Positions 8,494 to 18,365 of a DNA stretch of 64,000 nt are shown in pieces (the first letter of the stretch is position 1; the number at the start of each line of letters is the position of its first letter). Under the pieces are notes generated by a model, which saw nothing but the letters and a program-made list of their open reading frames with translations, did not search any database and was not told the origin of the DNA. The position numbers were made by a program, and so were the translations under genes. Source of the stretch: Cryobacterium sp. CG_9.6 (GTDB taxonomy: Bacteria; Actinomycetota; Actinomycetes; Actinomycetales; Microbacteriaceae); NCBI RefSeq assembly GCF_029893365.1, contig NZ_JARXUZ010000001.1:2790001-2854000 (forward strand), read 5' to 3'.

Positions 8494-9222
8494 TTACTGG
8501 GGCGGCGGAACCGGTCGGTGGCGGCGCACGTAGCGCAAAAACACCATGTCGCCGCCGGTGAACACATGCCAGAGGGTCATCGCACACGTGGCCTGCGCGT
8601 GGCCCTGTGAGATGCGGCCGGCCGAACCGCCCTCCAACACGGGGCTGACGCTCAGACACACCTCATCCACGCAGTTGGCCTCGAGCAGCGCGCCGAACAG
8701 GCTCGGTCCGCCCTCGCACAAAATCTGGGGGTAGCCACGCAGCGCGAGGGCGAGCACCATAGCCACCGGGTCCACGGCGTCCTCACCGCACACAATCACG
8801 TCGGCAACGAGGCTGAGCGCGTCGCGCTTGGCGGTGGGCGACTGTGCGTGCGTCACGATCAGCGGGCGAACGACGGCGTCGGTGAACACCGGATGCCCTG
8901 GGTCCAGATCGAGCCGCCCCGACACAATCGCGAGCGGAGGTTGCGGCGGGATTCCATGCTCAACGCGCCACTGGGCATCCGCTGCCGACACACGCACGCC
9001 ACCGTAGCCCTCGGCTCGAATGGTGCCCGCACCCACCAGGATCACGTCGGTGAGCATGCGCAGGGTATCGAAAACGAGTTTGTCGTCGGCGTTGTTGAGG
9101 CCGCCGCTCAGGCCGTCGTGAGTGGATGCGCCATCGACGCTGGAGATGAAGTTCATGCGCACCAGAGGCACGGTACGATCGGCAACCCGGTGGCGTTGAA
9201 TGAGCTCCGGGCGGGAGAGCAT
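8494..9222 (-). CDS. RibD C-terminal-domain / DHFR-like reductase
   Basis: 242 residues forming a single reductase domain of the RibD-C (pyrimidine reductase) family, without the deaminase half of full RibD. Typical motifs are VRMNFISSVDGAST at the N-terminus, VGAGTIRAEGYGG for NADPH binding and ILCEGGPSLFGALLEA near residue 180. It overlaps the folP stop by one base (TGATG), so the two are coupled. A stand-alone RibD-like reductase next to folP could act in riboflavin synthesis or as a dihydrofolate reductase substitute, as known for a mycobacterial homologue; the second option is favoured only by context. Confidence 0.8.
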   Translation of the reverse strand: MLSRPELIQRHRVADRTVPLVRMNFISSVDGASTHDGLSGGLNNADDKLVFDTLRMLTDVILVGAGTIRAEGYGGVRVSAADAQWRVEHGIPPQPPLAIVSGRLDLDPGHPVFTDAVVRPLIVTHAQSPTAKRDALSLVADVIVCGEDAVDPVAMVLALALRGYPQILCEGGPSLFGALLEANCVDEVCLSVSPVLEGGSAGRISQGHAQATCAMTLWHVFTGGDMVFLRYVRRHRPVPPPQ

Positions 9223-10127
9223 CACTGGTTGTGCTTCAGATAGGCGGGCTGGCGAAACCCGAGGATGGCCTCGGTCATGTGCGCGGCATCCACTGCCTGG
9301 ACGACGTTGTGCATGCGCACGATGCGTGCACCCTGCAGGATGCAGGCCACCATCGCGGCGAGGGATCCCTCAACCCGCTCGCCGCGTTCACGGTTGAGGG
9401 TTTCGCCGACAAAGTCCTTGTTGGATACGGCCACGAGCGTGGGCAGCCCGAGCGACGTGATTTCCGACAACCGCCGCGTCATTTCCAGCGAGTGCAGGGT
9501 GTTCTTATTGAGGTCGTGCCCCGGGTCGATCACGAGTCGTTCTCGCGGAACCCCGTGCTGCACCGCCCGTTCAACCCGCTCGTTCAAAAAGTCCACCACC
9601 TCACGCACCACATCACCGTACGTGGGTGACGGGTAGGGCATCCGCGGTGCTGCCAGGCTGTGGGTGATCACGAGGGTTGCGTCGCTCTCCGCCACGACGC
9701 GGGCCATCTCCGGATCATGCACGCCGGTGGTGTCGTTGATCACGTGCGCGCCGGCCCGGATCGCCGCGAAAGCGACCTCAGGATGGAACGTGTCGACGGA
9801 AATGACCGCTCCAGAACCCTGCAACGCCTCCACAACGGGAATCACCCGATTGATCTCCTCGGCCACAGGCACTGCGGGGCCGGGCGCAAACTTGGCTCCG
9901 CCAATGTCCACCCAGTCGGCCCCGTCAGCAATCGCTTGCTGCGCCGCCGACACGGATGCATCCAGTGCGAACGTTGCCCCCCGGTCGTAGAACGAATCGG
10001 GAGTGCGATTGATGACCGCCATCACCGCCACCTCACGCGAAAAGTCGAAGAGACGCCCGTTCAGGAGCCGCTGGGGCTGATCGATCGTCGGCAGGTGTAT
10101 TCCGCTTGCGGTGACATCGTTGCTCAT
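9222..10127 (-). CDS. folP: Dihydropteroate synthase
   Basis: 301 residues. Condenses 6-hydroxymethyl-dihydropterin diphosphate with p-aminobenzoate. Signature motifs: VMAVINRTPDSFYDRG (first pterin-binding signature), DWVDIGGAKFAPG, HVINDTTGVHD and LVIDPGHDLNKN. Residues read as a TIM barrel of usual length. Start at MSNDVT with GGAGGT six bases upstream. It leads a two-gene unit with the RibD-like reductase. The pabC-like gene at 62 kb supplies the same pathway. Confidence 0.92.
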   Translation of the reverse strand: MSNDVTASGIHLPTIDQPQRLLNGRLFDFSREVAVMAVINRTPDSFYDRGATFALDASVSAAQQAIADGADWVDIGGAKFAPGPAVPVAEEINRVIPVVEALQGSGAVISVDTFHPEVAFAAIRAGAHVINDTTGVHDPEMARVVAESDATLVITHSLAAPRMPYPSPTYGDVVREVVDFLNERVERAVQHGVPRERLVIDPGHDLNKNTLHSLEMTRRLSEITSLGLPTLVAVSNKDFVGETLNRERGERVEGSLAAMVACILQGARIVRMHNVVQAVDAAHMTEAILGFRQPAYLKHNQ

Positions 10128-10243
10128 GGGATGACCTCCAGTGTCGATCGCACGTGGTCGTGCGCCGGGTCTCACTGTACCGAGGCGACCCGTACACCGC
10201 CTCCTTTCAGGAATCTTTCAGCTAACGCGCAGAGAATGGAGTC

Positions 10244-10936
10244 ATGACTGATGGCCCTCGTATTCTTATTGTTGACGACGAACCGAACATCCGCGACCTG
10301 CTCACGACCAGCCTGCGTTTCGCCGGCTTCGCCGTGCGGGCCGTCGGTAACGGCGCCCAGGCGATTTCTGCCGTACTTGAGGAAGAACCCGACCTCATCA
10401 TTCTCGATGTCATGCTGCCCGACATGAACGGGTTCGGCGTGACGAAGCGTTTGCGTAGCGCGGGGTACACCGCTCCCATCCTTTTCCTCACCGCCAAGGA
10501 CGACACCGAAGACAAGATCACAGGCCTCACGGTGGGTGGCGACGACTACGTGACAAAGCCGTTCAGCCTCGATGAGATCGTGGCACGCATCAAGGCGATT
10601 CTGCGCCGCACCATGCACGCCGATGAAGACGCCGTCATTCGTGCCGGTGAGCTCACCATGGACCAAGACACCCACGAAGTTCTCGTGGGCAGCGAGCCCA
10701 TCGAGCTGAGCCCCACGGAGTTCAAGCTGCTGCGCTACCTCATGCTCAACCCCAACCGGGTTCTGTCCAAGGCGCAAATTCTCGACCACGTGTGGGAATA
10801 CGACTTCAACGGCGACGCGGGGATTGTGGAGTCCTACATTTCGTACCTCCGCCGCAAGGTGGACGTGCACTCCAGTGAGCCGCTGATTCAGACCAAGCGT
10901 GGTTTTGGGTACATGCTCAAGGCAGCTAAGGCGTAG
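10244..10936 (+). CDS. OmpR/PhoP-family response regulator
   Basis: 230 residues. Receiver domain 1-120 with acidic pair Asp11/Asp12, phospho-acceptor Asp55 in LIILDVMLPD and Lys in YVTKPF; winged-helix output domain 130-228 ending in QTKRGFGYML. It precedes a sensor kinase gene by 32 bases and is its cognate partner. Sequence resembles the TrcR/MprA group of actinobacteria, but the stimulus is not evident. Confidence 0.9.
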   Translation: MTDGPRILIVDDEPNIRDLLTTSLRFAGFAVRAVGNGAQAISAVLEEEPDLIILDVMLPDMNGFGVTKRLRSAGYTAPILFLTAKDDTEDKITGLTVGGDDYVTKPFSLDEIVARIKAILRRTMHADEDAVIRAGELTMDQDTHEVLVGSEPIELSPTEFKLLRYLMLNPNRVLSKAQILDHVWEYDFNGDAGIVESYISYLRRKVDVHSSEPLIQTKRGFGYMLKAAKA

Positions 10937-10968
10937 TCCCAGACTTAGGTGCCTAGACTGGAGCTCTC

Positions 10969-12642
10969 ATGCATCAGTCCCTGACTCAATGGTGGAGCAG
11001 CATTTCTCTGCGTTCCAAGATCACTGGCGTGACCGTTCTTATGCTCACGCTGGGTCTGCTCGTATCGGGCATCGGAACCATGGCCATGCTCAAGCAGTAT
11101 GTGGTCGCTCAGGTGGACACGCAGTTACGTGCCGAAATTCAGACCACGCTCAGCGCATCAACCTCGGCGGCGCTCTCTACGGGCGGCGCCGAGGGTGTGC
11201 CGTCCAACTACTACGCCGCCCTGTATGACGCCGATGGTGGTTTGATCACCCGCACTTGGCGCGATCACGACCACGCCGAACTGCCGATCGTGGGCATGCC
11301 TCTGGACTTGGCCCAAGCCGCCCAGCTCGATGGGCGCACGCAGACCCTGTACGACGCGGCTCACGACACGGCCTTTCTTGCCGTAGCCGTGCCCGTGGTG
11401 ATCTCCCCCAGCGGAACCTACGGCACGCTGCTCATGGCGGTGTCCCTGCGACCCACCGAGAACACGATGGCCACCTACCTCACCATCTTTCTCGGCTTCG
11501 GTGCCGGCGTGGTGCTGATTGGGGCCATGCTCACCCGATTGCTCGTGACAACCACCTTCGCGCCGCTGCGGCAAGTGGAACGCACGGCCGCCGAAATCGC
11601 CGAGGGTGACTTCAGCCAGCGGCTTGGCGGAGCCACGCCCAACACCGAGGTGGGCCGTCTCAATCGCTCCCTCAACACCATGTTGAACCGCATCGACCGG
11701 GCGTTCAAAGACCGCGCCCGCACGATCGACCAGATGCGCCGCTTCGTTGGCGACGCCAGCCATGAACTGCGCACTCCCCTCGTGTCCGTGCGCGGATACG
11801 CCGAGCTCTACCGCATGGGTGCGCTCCAAACACCCGACGACGTGGCCCAGGCCATGCAGCGGATCGAAAAGGAAGCCATCCGCATGGGCGGACTGGTCGA
11901 AGACCTCCTCGAACTCGCGCGGCTCGACGAGACCAAGCCGCTCGCCCTCACCGAAGTAGACCTTGTCCCCCTCGCGCGCGATGCGGCTCTGGACACCATG
12001 GCCTCCTCACCGGCACGACAGGTGACCGTTCTGACACCGGCGCCGATCGTGTTCGCGCCTCCGGCATCCGCTGACGGCACAGATAGCGACGCGTCCGAGA
12101 CAGAGACTGACGGCCACACTCCGACGGGAACGCTCTCCTTCGCCTCCACGTTGGCCCGACTACGCACACGTATACCGCGCCGATCTGATGCCGCGGTCCC
12201 AGCCCCCGAGGAACCCATTCAGACGGTACCGACGAATCTTCCGGCCACCGTCATGGCCGAGGAGAACAAGATCCGTCAGGTGATCACCAACCTGATGGGC
12301 AACGCACTGCGCTTCACCGCTGCCGACAGCCCGATCGAGCTGGAGGTGTGCGTCGATCCCTCGCAGCAGCGGGCGTCCATTGCGGTCATCGACCACGGTG
12401 AGGGGATCCCCCCGCAGATCCGCGAGAAGATTTTCCAGCGTTTTTGGCGTGCGGACTCCTCACGCGCGCGGGAAACCGGCGGAAGCGGCCTCGGCCTCGC
12501 TATCGTGGCGGCCATCGTGGCCTCGCACAACGGCACGGTCGACGTCGTCGAGACTCCGGGCGGTGGCGCCACGTTCCGCGTGTCCCTCCCCCTCGCCGGG
12601 AGCCCCAGCGCCCCGCAACGCGCCGAGACGGTCATCCCCTAG
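10969..12642 (+). CDS. Membrane sensor histidine kinase with disordered insert
   Basis: 557 residues. TM1 about 18-40, an extracytoplasmic sensor of about 125 residues, TM2 about 170-192, HAMP 193-246, then dimerisation with His265 in DASHELRTP and a catalytic domain with N-box NLMGNALRF and G-boxes DHGEGIPP and GGSGLGL. Between the dimerisation and ATPase parts lies a low-complexity stretch (about 364-420, Asp/Ser/Thr/Pro-rich) that is absent from most kinases of this class. GGAG sits five bases before the ATG. Pairs with the regulator just upstream. Confidence 0.9.
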   Translation: MHQSLTQWWSSISLRSKITGVTVLMLTLGLLVSGIGTMAMLKQYVVAQVDTQLRAEIQTTLSASTSAALSTGGAEGVPSNYYAALYDADGGLITRTWRDHDHAELPIVGMPLDLAQAAQLDGRTQTLYDAAHDTAFLAVAVPVVISPSGTYGTLLMAVSLRPTENTMATYLTIFLGFGAGVVLIGAMLTRLLVTTTFAPLRQVERTAAEIAEGDFSQRLGGATPNTEVGRLNRSLNTMLNRIDRAFKDRARTIDQMRRFVGDASHELRTPLVSVRGYAELYRMGALQTPDDVAQAMQRIEKEAIRMGGLVEDLLELARLDETKPLALTEVDLVPLARDAALDTMASSPARQVTVLTPAPIVFAPPASADGTDSDASETETDGHTPTGTLSFASTLARLRTRIPRRSDAAVPAPEEPIQTVPTNLPATVMAEENKIRQVITNLMGNALRFTAADSPIELEVCVDPSQQRASIAVIDHGEGIPPQIREKIFQRFWRADSSRARETGGSGLGLAIVAAIVASHNGTVDVVETPGGGATFRVSLPLAGSPSAPQRAETVIP

Positions 12643-12871
12643 GCCCGACTGCCGCTGCCAACACCACCGCCGCCACAGAAATCGCTGGCCGCTACGGTAA
12701 CCGGCGTAGCGCCCACCGAATACGGGCGCGGTGACGGTGGCGGGTCGGCCTGACGCCGCGCCCTCCCCCATCTGGTGCGGCCATCGACTCTTCACAGAAG
12801 GGCAGGCGCTTTGGCACCGGGCGGCGTGTGCTCGTACTCTCGAGGCAAACACCTCGACGGAAGGGCCTCTC
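12643..12871. other. Intergenic region before the WXG100 gene
   Basis: Contains the promoter of the WXG100 gene presumably; I see no clear -35/-10 pair, RNA gene or repeat. Confidence 0.4.
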
Positions 12872-13162
12872 ATGACCAGCTACCAGGTAGACAGCGACGC
12901 GCTCATCACCCTCGCGAGCGCGACCCGCGGCACGATCTCGCGCATTGAAGCGGATGTCGTGGGCCTCCACGGCCAGCTCGTGGGTGTGGAGGCCGTGTGG
13001 TCCGGCTCCGCATCATCGGCATTTCAAGTTGCCGTCGCCCATTGGAAGGCCGTACAACTGCAGGTCGAACAGTCCCTGGCCGACATCACGGCGGCCCTCG
13101 GTATGGCGGGTCAGCAATACGGTGAGATTGAGCAGGCCAACATGGCGCTCTTCACCCGCTAA
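12872..13162 (+). CDS. WXG100-family (ESAT-6-like) protein
   Basis: 96 residues, all helical, with the central WSG turn in EAVWSGSASSAF at about residue 44, the defining mark of WXG100 proteins. These are helical hairpins normally exported by type VII secretion. No EccC ATPase, EccB/D/E or second WXG100 gene is nearby, so this is a solo copy. GGAAGGG lies eight bases before the ATG. Convergent with tctA. Confidence 0.8.
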   Translation: MTSYQVDSDALITLASATRGTISRIEADVVGLHGQLVGVEAVWSGSASSAFQVAVAHWKAVQLQVEQSLADITAALGMAGQQYGEIEQANMALFTR

Positions 13163-13172
13163 CGCCGCGACT

Positions 13173-13250
13173 GGCACCGAGGTGCCCCGTCTGCACGTAG
13201 ATGCCCCTTTTTGATCCGGGCTCTCGACACAAACGGGGCGTCTCGGCACC
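13173..13250. terminator. Long inverted repeat between convergent genes
   Basis: Arms 13173-13190 and 13233-13250 pair at 14 of 18 positions, and the left arm itself contains the tight hairpin GGCACC-GA-GGTGCC. A CCCCTTTTTG run (about 13204-13212) lies between. Placed between the WXG100 and tctA stops, it probably ends one or both transcripts. Confidence 0.4.
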
Positions 13251-13261
13251 TGGTCGGGCCG

Positions 13262-14923
13262 CTACCGGGGTTTCTGGTTACGACGAGAGCGCGCGGCGGC
13301 ATCTGCCGGGCGATCGGGCAGCTTGATGTCACGGGTGAGAACGTCGGTGGGGCGATCACCGGGTTTCCACATGTGATCTACCGCAGCAGCGACCGAGGTC
13401 TCCACCTGCAGCGCCGACTCCATCGCACGCTCGAAGCTGCTCTGGCGGCGGCGCAGCCACAGCCCGGCCACAATGATCACGGCGAGCGCGATGTAACACA
13501 CGAGCGCGAATGGCCGCGTAACCAGCGCGGTCAGGTCGCCCTGACTCAGCTGGAGGGCACGACGCAACTGGGCTTCGGCCATCGGCCCGAGAATCATGCC
13601 GATCACGAGCGGCGCAATGGGGTAACCAAACCGACGCAGGAAATAGCCGAGCACGCCGATGACCAGCAAAATGATGATGTCAATGGTCGAGAAATTCACC
13701 GCAAAAGCGCCGAGCGCGGCAAAGGTGAGAATACCGGCGTAGAGGTACGGTCGGGGAATCTGCAGGAGCTTCACCCAAATACCCACCAACGGCAGGTTCA
13801 GCACGAGCAGCATCACGTTGCCGATATACAGGCTCGCAATCAGCGCCCACACGAGCCCCGGCTGATTGGTAAACAGCTGTGGTCCCGGCTGAATGCCGTA
13901 GGACTGAAACGCGGAGAGAATGATCGCGGCCGTTGCCGTGGTCGGCAGTCCCAGAGTCAGCAACGGCACGAGCACACCGGCCGCCGCCGCGTTGTTGGCA
14001 GACTCGGGGCCCGCAACGCCTTCGATCGCTCCGCGACCGAACTCATTTTTATGCTTGCTGAGCTTCTTCTCAGCCGCGTAGGAGAGAAAGGTTGCCACAT
14101 CCGCTCCGCCGGCGGGAATCGTTCCGATGGGGAAACCGATCGCCGTTCCGCGCAGCCACGGCTTCCACGAACGACGCCAATCCTCCCTAGTCATCCAGTG
14201 CCGCCAGCCCTTGGTAATCGGAATCAGTTGCACCTTGCCATGACGCAGCTTGGAGGCAACGTAGAAGGTCTCGCCGACCGCGAACAACCCAACCGCGACA
14301 AGCACCACATCGATACCGTCAGCCAGGGGCAGCAGGCCAAACGTGTAGCGCTGCTGGCCCGACAACACCTCGGTGCCAATCAGACCCAAAAACAATCCAA
14401 TCCCCAGCGAGGTGAGACCGCGCCACACCGAGGAACCCAACAGTGCGCCGACGGTGATGAACGCGATCACCATGAGGGCGACATAGTCGGCCGGGGCGAG
14501 ATTCACGGCGAGGGCGGCGATTGTCGGCGCGAGCAGTGTGAGACCAATGGTGGCGACCGTGCCAGCGATGAACGAGCCGATTGCAGCCGTGGCCAACGCG
14601 GCAGCTCCGCGGCCCAGTTTAGCCATCTTGTTGCCCTCGATCGCCGTGACGATCGAGGCCGACTCACCGGGGGTGTTGAGCAGAATGCTGGTGGTCGAAC
14701 CGCCGTACATACCGCCGTAGTAGATGCCGGCGAAGGTGATCAGGGCTGCGGTCGGGTCGAGGGTATAGGTCAGTGGTAGCAGAAGTGCCACCGTCATAGC
14801 CGGGCCAATGCCCGGCAGCACACCCACAGCGGTACCGACGAGAACGCCGAGAAAAGCATAAATGAGGTATTCCCACCTCAGCGCCGTGGAGAAGCCCTCC
14901 AGTAGCAGTTGAATGTTGTCCAT
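13262..14923 (-). CDS. tctA: Tripartite tricarboxylate transporter, large membrane subunit TctA
   Basis: 553 residues, about 11-12 transmembrane segments. The N-terminal [19 protein letters not shown] and [22 protein letters not shown] (in part) are the TctA signature. It is the channel subunit that moves tricarboxylates such as citrate with the help of a periplasm-type binding protein. A basic, soluble C-terminal tail of about 60 residues is longer than usual. It is two bases downstream of tctB and ends the tctCBA operon. Confidence 0.92.
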   Translation of the reverse strand: MDNIQLLLEGFSTALRWEYLIYAFLGVLVGTAVGVLPGIGPAMTVALLLPLTYTLDPTAALITFAGIYYGGMYGGSTTSILLNTPGESASIVTAIEGNKMAKLGRGAAALATAAIGSFIAGTVATIGLTLLAPTIAALAVNLAPADYVALMVIAFITVGALLGSSVWRGLTSLGIGLFLGLIGTEVLSGQQRYTFGLLPLADGIDVVLVAVGLFAVGETFYVASKLRHGKVQLIPITKGWRHWMTREDWRRSWKPWLRGTAIGFPIGTIPAGGADVATFLSYAAEKKLSKHKNEFGRGAIEGVAGPESANNAAAAGVLVPLLTLGLPTTATAAIILSAFQSYGIQPGPQLFTNQPGLVWALIASLYIGNVMLLVLNLPLVGIWVKLLQIPRPYLYAGILTFAALGAFAVNFSTIDIIILLVIGVLGYFLRRFGYPIAPLVIGMILGPMAEAQLRRALQLSQGDLTALVTRPFALVCYIALAVIIVAGLWLRRRQSSFERAMESALQVETSVAAAVDHMWKPGDRPTDVLTRDIKLPDRPADAAARSRRNQKPR

Positions 14924-14924
14924 G

Positions 14925-15572
14925 TCAGCCCTTGAGCACTAAGAAGAGTGGTTCGAGCCAGCCCAGCAGGGGCCCGAGTGGAAGCGACAGCCCGAGGAGG
15001 CCGCCGAAGACGACCTGCACGGTGAGACCCAGGCCCAGGCCGATGAGCACACCCATCCACCATTTCTTCGCCCCGAGCGTCCACGCAACGCCGCCGAACA
15101 ACAGGGCGGCAGCCAGAGGCCAGCCGATAACGTTGATCAGGGCGAGGTGGGCAACCACGAAGGCGGTGAGCTTGGCAAGGGTCAGCCAATCTGTTTTTGC
15201 GGTGGAATCGGCATCTTCGGCTTCTTCCTGGGGCCCGAGGCGGCCTCGCCAGATATCGATGAGTACCATGAACGCCGAAACGATCAGGATTCCGCTGACC
15301 AGGTAGGGAAATACCTTCGGTCCAACCTGCACGCCCGCACCGGTGGCGCGAATAGAGTTCGCACCGATCAGCACAAAGATTCCGATCGCCAGGGCGAACC
15401 CGGCGAACACGAATTCGGCCATGCGTTGCGTTCGAAGCGCACGGACTCGGTCGGCCGGGTTCGCTTCAACAGCGGATGCGGCAACACCGGCGTCGACGCC
15501 GGCCGCCTCAGTCACCCCGAGCGACCCGGGCAGCACGCGCCCGGATCGCTCGGATCCATCGGTGTCAGGCAA
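14925..15572 (-). CDS. tctB: Tripartite tricarboxylate transporter, small membrane subunit TctB
   Basis: 215 residues with about five hydrophobic segments: 51-70, 85-105, 130-150, 152-170 and 180-205. The [13 protein letters not shown] motif after the first segment is typical of TctB. N-terminal 45 residues are soluble and Ala/Glu-rich. Two bases separate it from tctC and two from tctA, a tight operon. Confidence 0.88.
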   Translation of the reverse strand: MPDTDGSERSGRVLPGSLGVTEAAGVDAGVAASAVEANPADRVRALRTQRMAEFVFAGFALAIGIFVLIGANSIRATGAGVQVGPKVFPYLVSGILIVSAFMVLIDIWRGRLGPQEEAEDADSTAKTDWLTLAKLTAFVVAHLALINVIGWPLAAALLFGGVAWTLGAKKWWMGVLIGLGLGLTVQVVFGGLLGLSLPLGPLLGWLEPLFLVLKG

Positions 15573-15574
15573 GG

Positions 15575-16585
15575 TCAGTCAACCAGCCCGATGTTGCGCA
15601 GGGTTCCGGTTACCTCGGTTATGTTCTGCCCGAGGTAATCGCTGAACTCGTCACCGGGCAGGAAGGCATCAGTCCAGCCCCTGGTGTCCAATTCGCTGAT
15701 CCAGGCTTCCGATGCGTGCAGCGCGGTGGCCACCTCCACAAGGGCGGCGCGTTCAGCGTCGCTGATGTCGCCCGGGGCAAGGAGCCCGCGCCAGTTGGTC
15801 AGCACGATGTCATAGCCGGCGTCGGTAATGGTGGGGGTGTCCGGGAGCAACTTGACAGGCACATCGGACGAAACGGCGAGGGCGCGCATCGTGCCAGCCT
15901 CAATGTGTTCGACAAACTCACCCACTCCCGAGATCCCAGCCGAGACGTTGTTGCCGAGAATAAGCGACACCGCTTCGCCACCACCCGAGTTCGGGATGTA
16001 GTTGAGCAGCATCGGAATTTCAGCCCCGTCAACACCAGCTTCTTCAAGCAGTAAGCCGGCCAGAATATGGTCGGCACCGCCCGCTGAACCACCGGTCAGG
16101 GTAACGTCTTGGCCGTTTTCGACGATGTCCGCCACGAGGTCCTCGAGCGTGACGTATTTGCTTTCGGCCGGAACAACAACGACGAGGGCTTCCTCGGTCA
16201 ACCGGGCGATGGGGGTGGTGTCCTCCATGCGGTTCGCTGCTGCATTGGTTTCAACCGCACCAACCATGACCAGTCCGGTAACCAGCAGGGTGTTTGGGTT
16301 GGTTTCGTTCGCCAGAGAGGCGAGGCCGACGGTCCCACCGGCTCCGCCAATATTGACGACCGGTGCGGTGTTCACGATGCCATCTGCGGTCAGAATCTGA
16401 GAAACGGCGCGACCGGTCTGGTCCCAGCCACCCCCCGGCTCGGCGGGAACGACAATCTGCACTTCGGAAACAGCAGCGGCGGTACCCGCATCGGGGACGG
16501 CATCCGTTTCAGTGGTGGCACTGCACGAACTGAGGGTCAGGGCCACTGTGGCGGCGAGAACGATGAAACCAAGGGGGGAACGCAT
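15575..16585 (-). CDS. tctC: Tripartite tricarboxylate transporter, substrate-binding lipoprotein TctC
   Basis: 336 residues. Signal peptide with lipobox LTLSSC (Cys about residue 21), then the Bug/TctC binding fold: VPAEPGGGWDQTGR forms the ligand loop and NIGGAGGTVGLASLA the second. It captures tricarboxylates or related carboxylates outside the membrane and hands them to TctAB. Start at the ATG 16585 with AGAGGAG five bases upstream. Divergent from the CitA/CitB-like sensor system, which probably controls it. Confidence 0.92.
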   Translation of the reverse strand: MRSPLGFIVLAATVALTLSSCSATTETDAVPDAGTAAAVSEVQIVVPAEPGGGWDQTGRAVSQILTADGIVNTAPVVNIGGAGGTVGLASLANETNPNTLLVTGLVMVGAVETNAAANRMEDTTPIARLTEEALVVVVPAESKYVTLEDLVADIVENGQDVTLTGGSAGGADHILAGLLLEEAGVDGAEIPMLLNYIPNSGGGEAVSLILGNNVSAGISGVGEFVEHIEAGTMRALAVSSDVPVKLLPDTPTITDAGYDIVLTNWRGLLAPGDISDAERAALVEVATALHASEAWISELDTRGWTDAFLPGDEFSDYLGQNITEVTGTLRNIGLVD

Positions 16586-16754
16586 ATCTACTCCTCTTTG
16601 AGCGTCTGCCGCGTTGCAGACGAACATGCTGTGTCTTCACGTTAGGGTCGGCGCCGCACCCGGGCAGGCTTTAGTAAGTATTGGCCGCAGCAGCGGGCTT
16701 CACCTGTCGCTTGCCTGCAGCGCAATCGGGCACAATGGTGAGGTGATCCAGTCA
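16586..16754. promoter_or_regulatory. Divergent promoter region tctC / sensor kinase
   Basis: Holds the promoters of both tctCBA and the two-component genes. TAGGGT and TTAGTAAGTATTGG-like AT-richer patches are present, but I cannot assign boxes with confidence. Confidence 0.35.
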
Positions 16755-18365
16755 ATGTCGCTGCGTCTTCAGCTGTTACTGCTGCAAGCGTTGATCATCT
16801 GCGCCATCGTCGTGGGGACCGGACTAGTGGCGGGCGCACTGCAGGAACGTCACCTGCGCGATTCCTACCTTGATCGCATGGTGGGTGTAGCCCAGTCCGT
16901 GGCTCGGCTGCCGACCATACTCGCGGCCTTTGAGCTGACGAATCCCGCCGAGGAGATCCAGCCGATTGCCGAGGTCATCCGGGTGGCGTCGAATGTGACC
17001 TACGTGGTGGTGACGGATGTGAACGGCATCCGCTATTCCCATCCCAACGCACGTTTGGTGGGGGCTCTCGTCTCCACGGACCCCTCCGTTCCATTGTCGG
17101 GTGAGATGTGGGTGGGCACCCAGACCGGCACACTCGGTGAGTCCTGGCGGGTGAAGGTACCCGTTTTCAGCGCTGACGGTGCCGTCATGGGCACAGTTTC
17201 GGTGGGTATCCTCGAATCGGCCCTGCACGACGAGTTTGTGGGCGAGCTTAATTGGCTGCTCATGGCCCTCGGCGGCTCGGTAATACTGGGACTGTTCGGT
17301 TCGGCCTGGGTCACGTCGATCATCCGCCGCCGCATTTATCGACTGGAGCCGCGCGACATCGCCTCGCTTGTTGAATCGCGCGACACCATGCTGCATGGGC
17401 TGAGCGAGGGCATCATCAACGTCGATGCGGCGGGCAAGATCACCCTGGCCAACGATGCGGCGGTGTCCCTCCTCGGCCTCGACGGCGTCCTGCTCGCCGG
17501 GTTGCCCGCACGAGAAGCGTTGAGCCCCTCCCTCCTCGCCGTTCTCGAGCGCGGCGAGCCCGAGGGGCAGCTGGTGCTGGCGGGTGAGCGGATTCTGGTG
17601 GCGCGCAGTGCCAGCCTCGAACTTGACGGCCACACCGTGGGCGCTGCGCTTCTCATTCGCGACCACACGGAGTTGCACTCGCTGCTGCGTCAAATGGATG
17701 GCGCCCAGTCGCTCACCGATGGCCTCCGCGCGCAGGCGCACGAGTTTGCCAACACCCTGCACGTGGTCTCGGGCCTGCTGGAGTTGGGCAGTGTCGTGGA
17801 GGCACGCTCATTCATCGAGCGGGTCGGCCGAGGCGGACCGCTCGGCCTGCGTGGCACCGACACCGTCATGAACAACCCAGAACTCGGCGCACTCCTGATG
17901 GTCAAATCCAGTCAAGCCCGCGAACTGGGTATTCGGTTGGAAACGGCTGAACTGAGCAATTTCAGTACGGTGGATGCCGCCTCCTTCTCGGGGGACCTCG
18001 TCACGGTCATCGGCAACCTCGTGGATAACGCCCTGGAAGCTTGTTCTGCCGGCGATCGCATCGTGCTCACTCTGGCCACAAACAACGAGGAGCTGGTGGT
18101 GGCGGTGGAGGATAACGGCCCCGGCATTGCACCCCACCTGTTGCCAACACTCTTTATCGAGGGGGTCAGCTCGAAAACGGCACCGGGACCAGACGACGCG
18201 AGTCAACGACTTCACCGTCGGGGCATCGGCTTGGCCCTGGTTCGCCGCGTAGCCCATCGTCATAATGGTGAAGTCTCGGCCGGCCGTGGCAGTCTCGGCG
18301 GGGCCGTCTTTACCGTGCGCCTGCCCCTGGCTAGCATCGACTCCTGTGCGAAGGGATCACGGTGA
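16755..18365 (+). CDS. CitA/DcuS-family sensor histidine kinase
   Basis: 536 residues. TM1 about 8-28, an extracytoplasmic PAS-like (PDC) sensor 30-165 with VTYVVVTDVNGIRYSHPNA in pieces, TM2 about 167-188, a cytosolic PAS domain 205-315, phospho-acceptor His329 in RAQAHEFANTLHV and an ATPase domain with GNLVDNALEA, EDNGPGI and RGIGLALV. The N-box and H-box are those of citrate/C4-dicarboxylate sensors. Divergent from tctCBA, so it likely senses the substrate of that carrier. ATG 16755 chosen; a GTG 12 bases upstream is an alternative. Confidence 0.9.
   Translation: MSLRLQLLLLQALIICAIVVGTGLVAGALQERHLRDSYLDRMVGVAQSVARLPTILAAFELTNPAEEIQPIAEVIRVASNVTYVVVTDVNGIRYSHPNARLVGALVSTDPSVPLSGEMWVGTQTGTLGESWRVKVPVFSADGAVMGTVSVGILESALHDEFVGELNWLLMALGGSVILGLFGSAWVTSIIRRRIYRLEPRDIASLVESRDTMLHGLSEGIINVDAAGKITLANDAAVSLLGLDGVLLAGLPAREALSPSLLAVLERGEPEGQLVLAGERILVARSASLELDGHTVGAALLIRDHTELHSLLRQMDGAQSLTDGLRAQAHEFANTLHVVSGLLELGSVVEARSFIERVGRGGPLGLRGTDTVMNNPELGALLMVKSSQARELGIRLETAELSNFSTVDAASFSGDLVTVIGNLVDNALEACSAGDRIVLTLATNNEELVVAVEDNGPGIAPHLLPTLFIEGVSSKTAPGPDDASQRLHRRGIGLALVRRVAHRHNGEVSAGRGSLGGAVFTVRLPLASIDSCAKGSR

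Noticed and set aside
7202..8659. 485-codon minus-strand frame
   Set aside because: Antisense of XPB, which has all helicase motifs.
13211..14779. 522-codon plus-strand reading frame
   Set aside because: Antisense to tctA; Arg/His/Gln-rich without domains, while tctA has clear family motifs.
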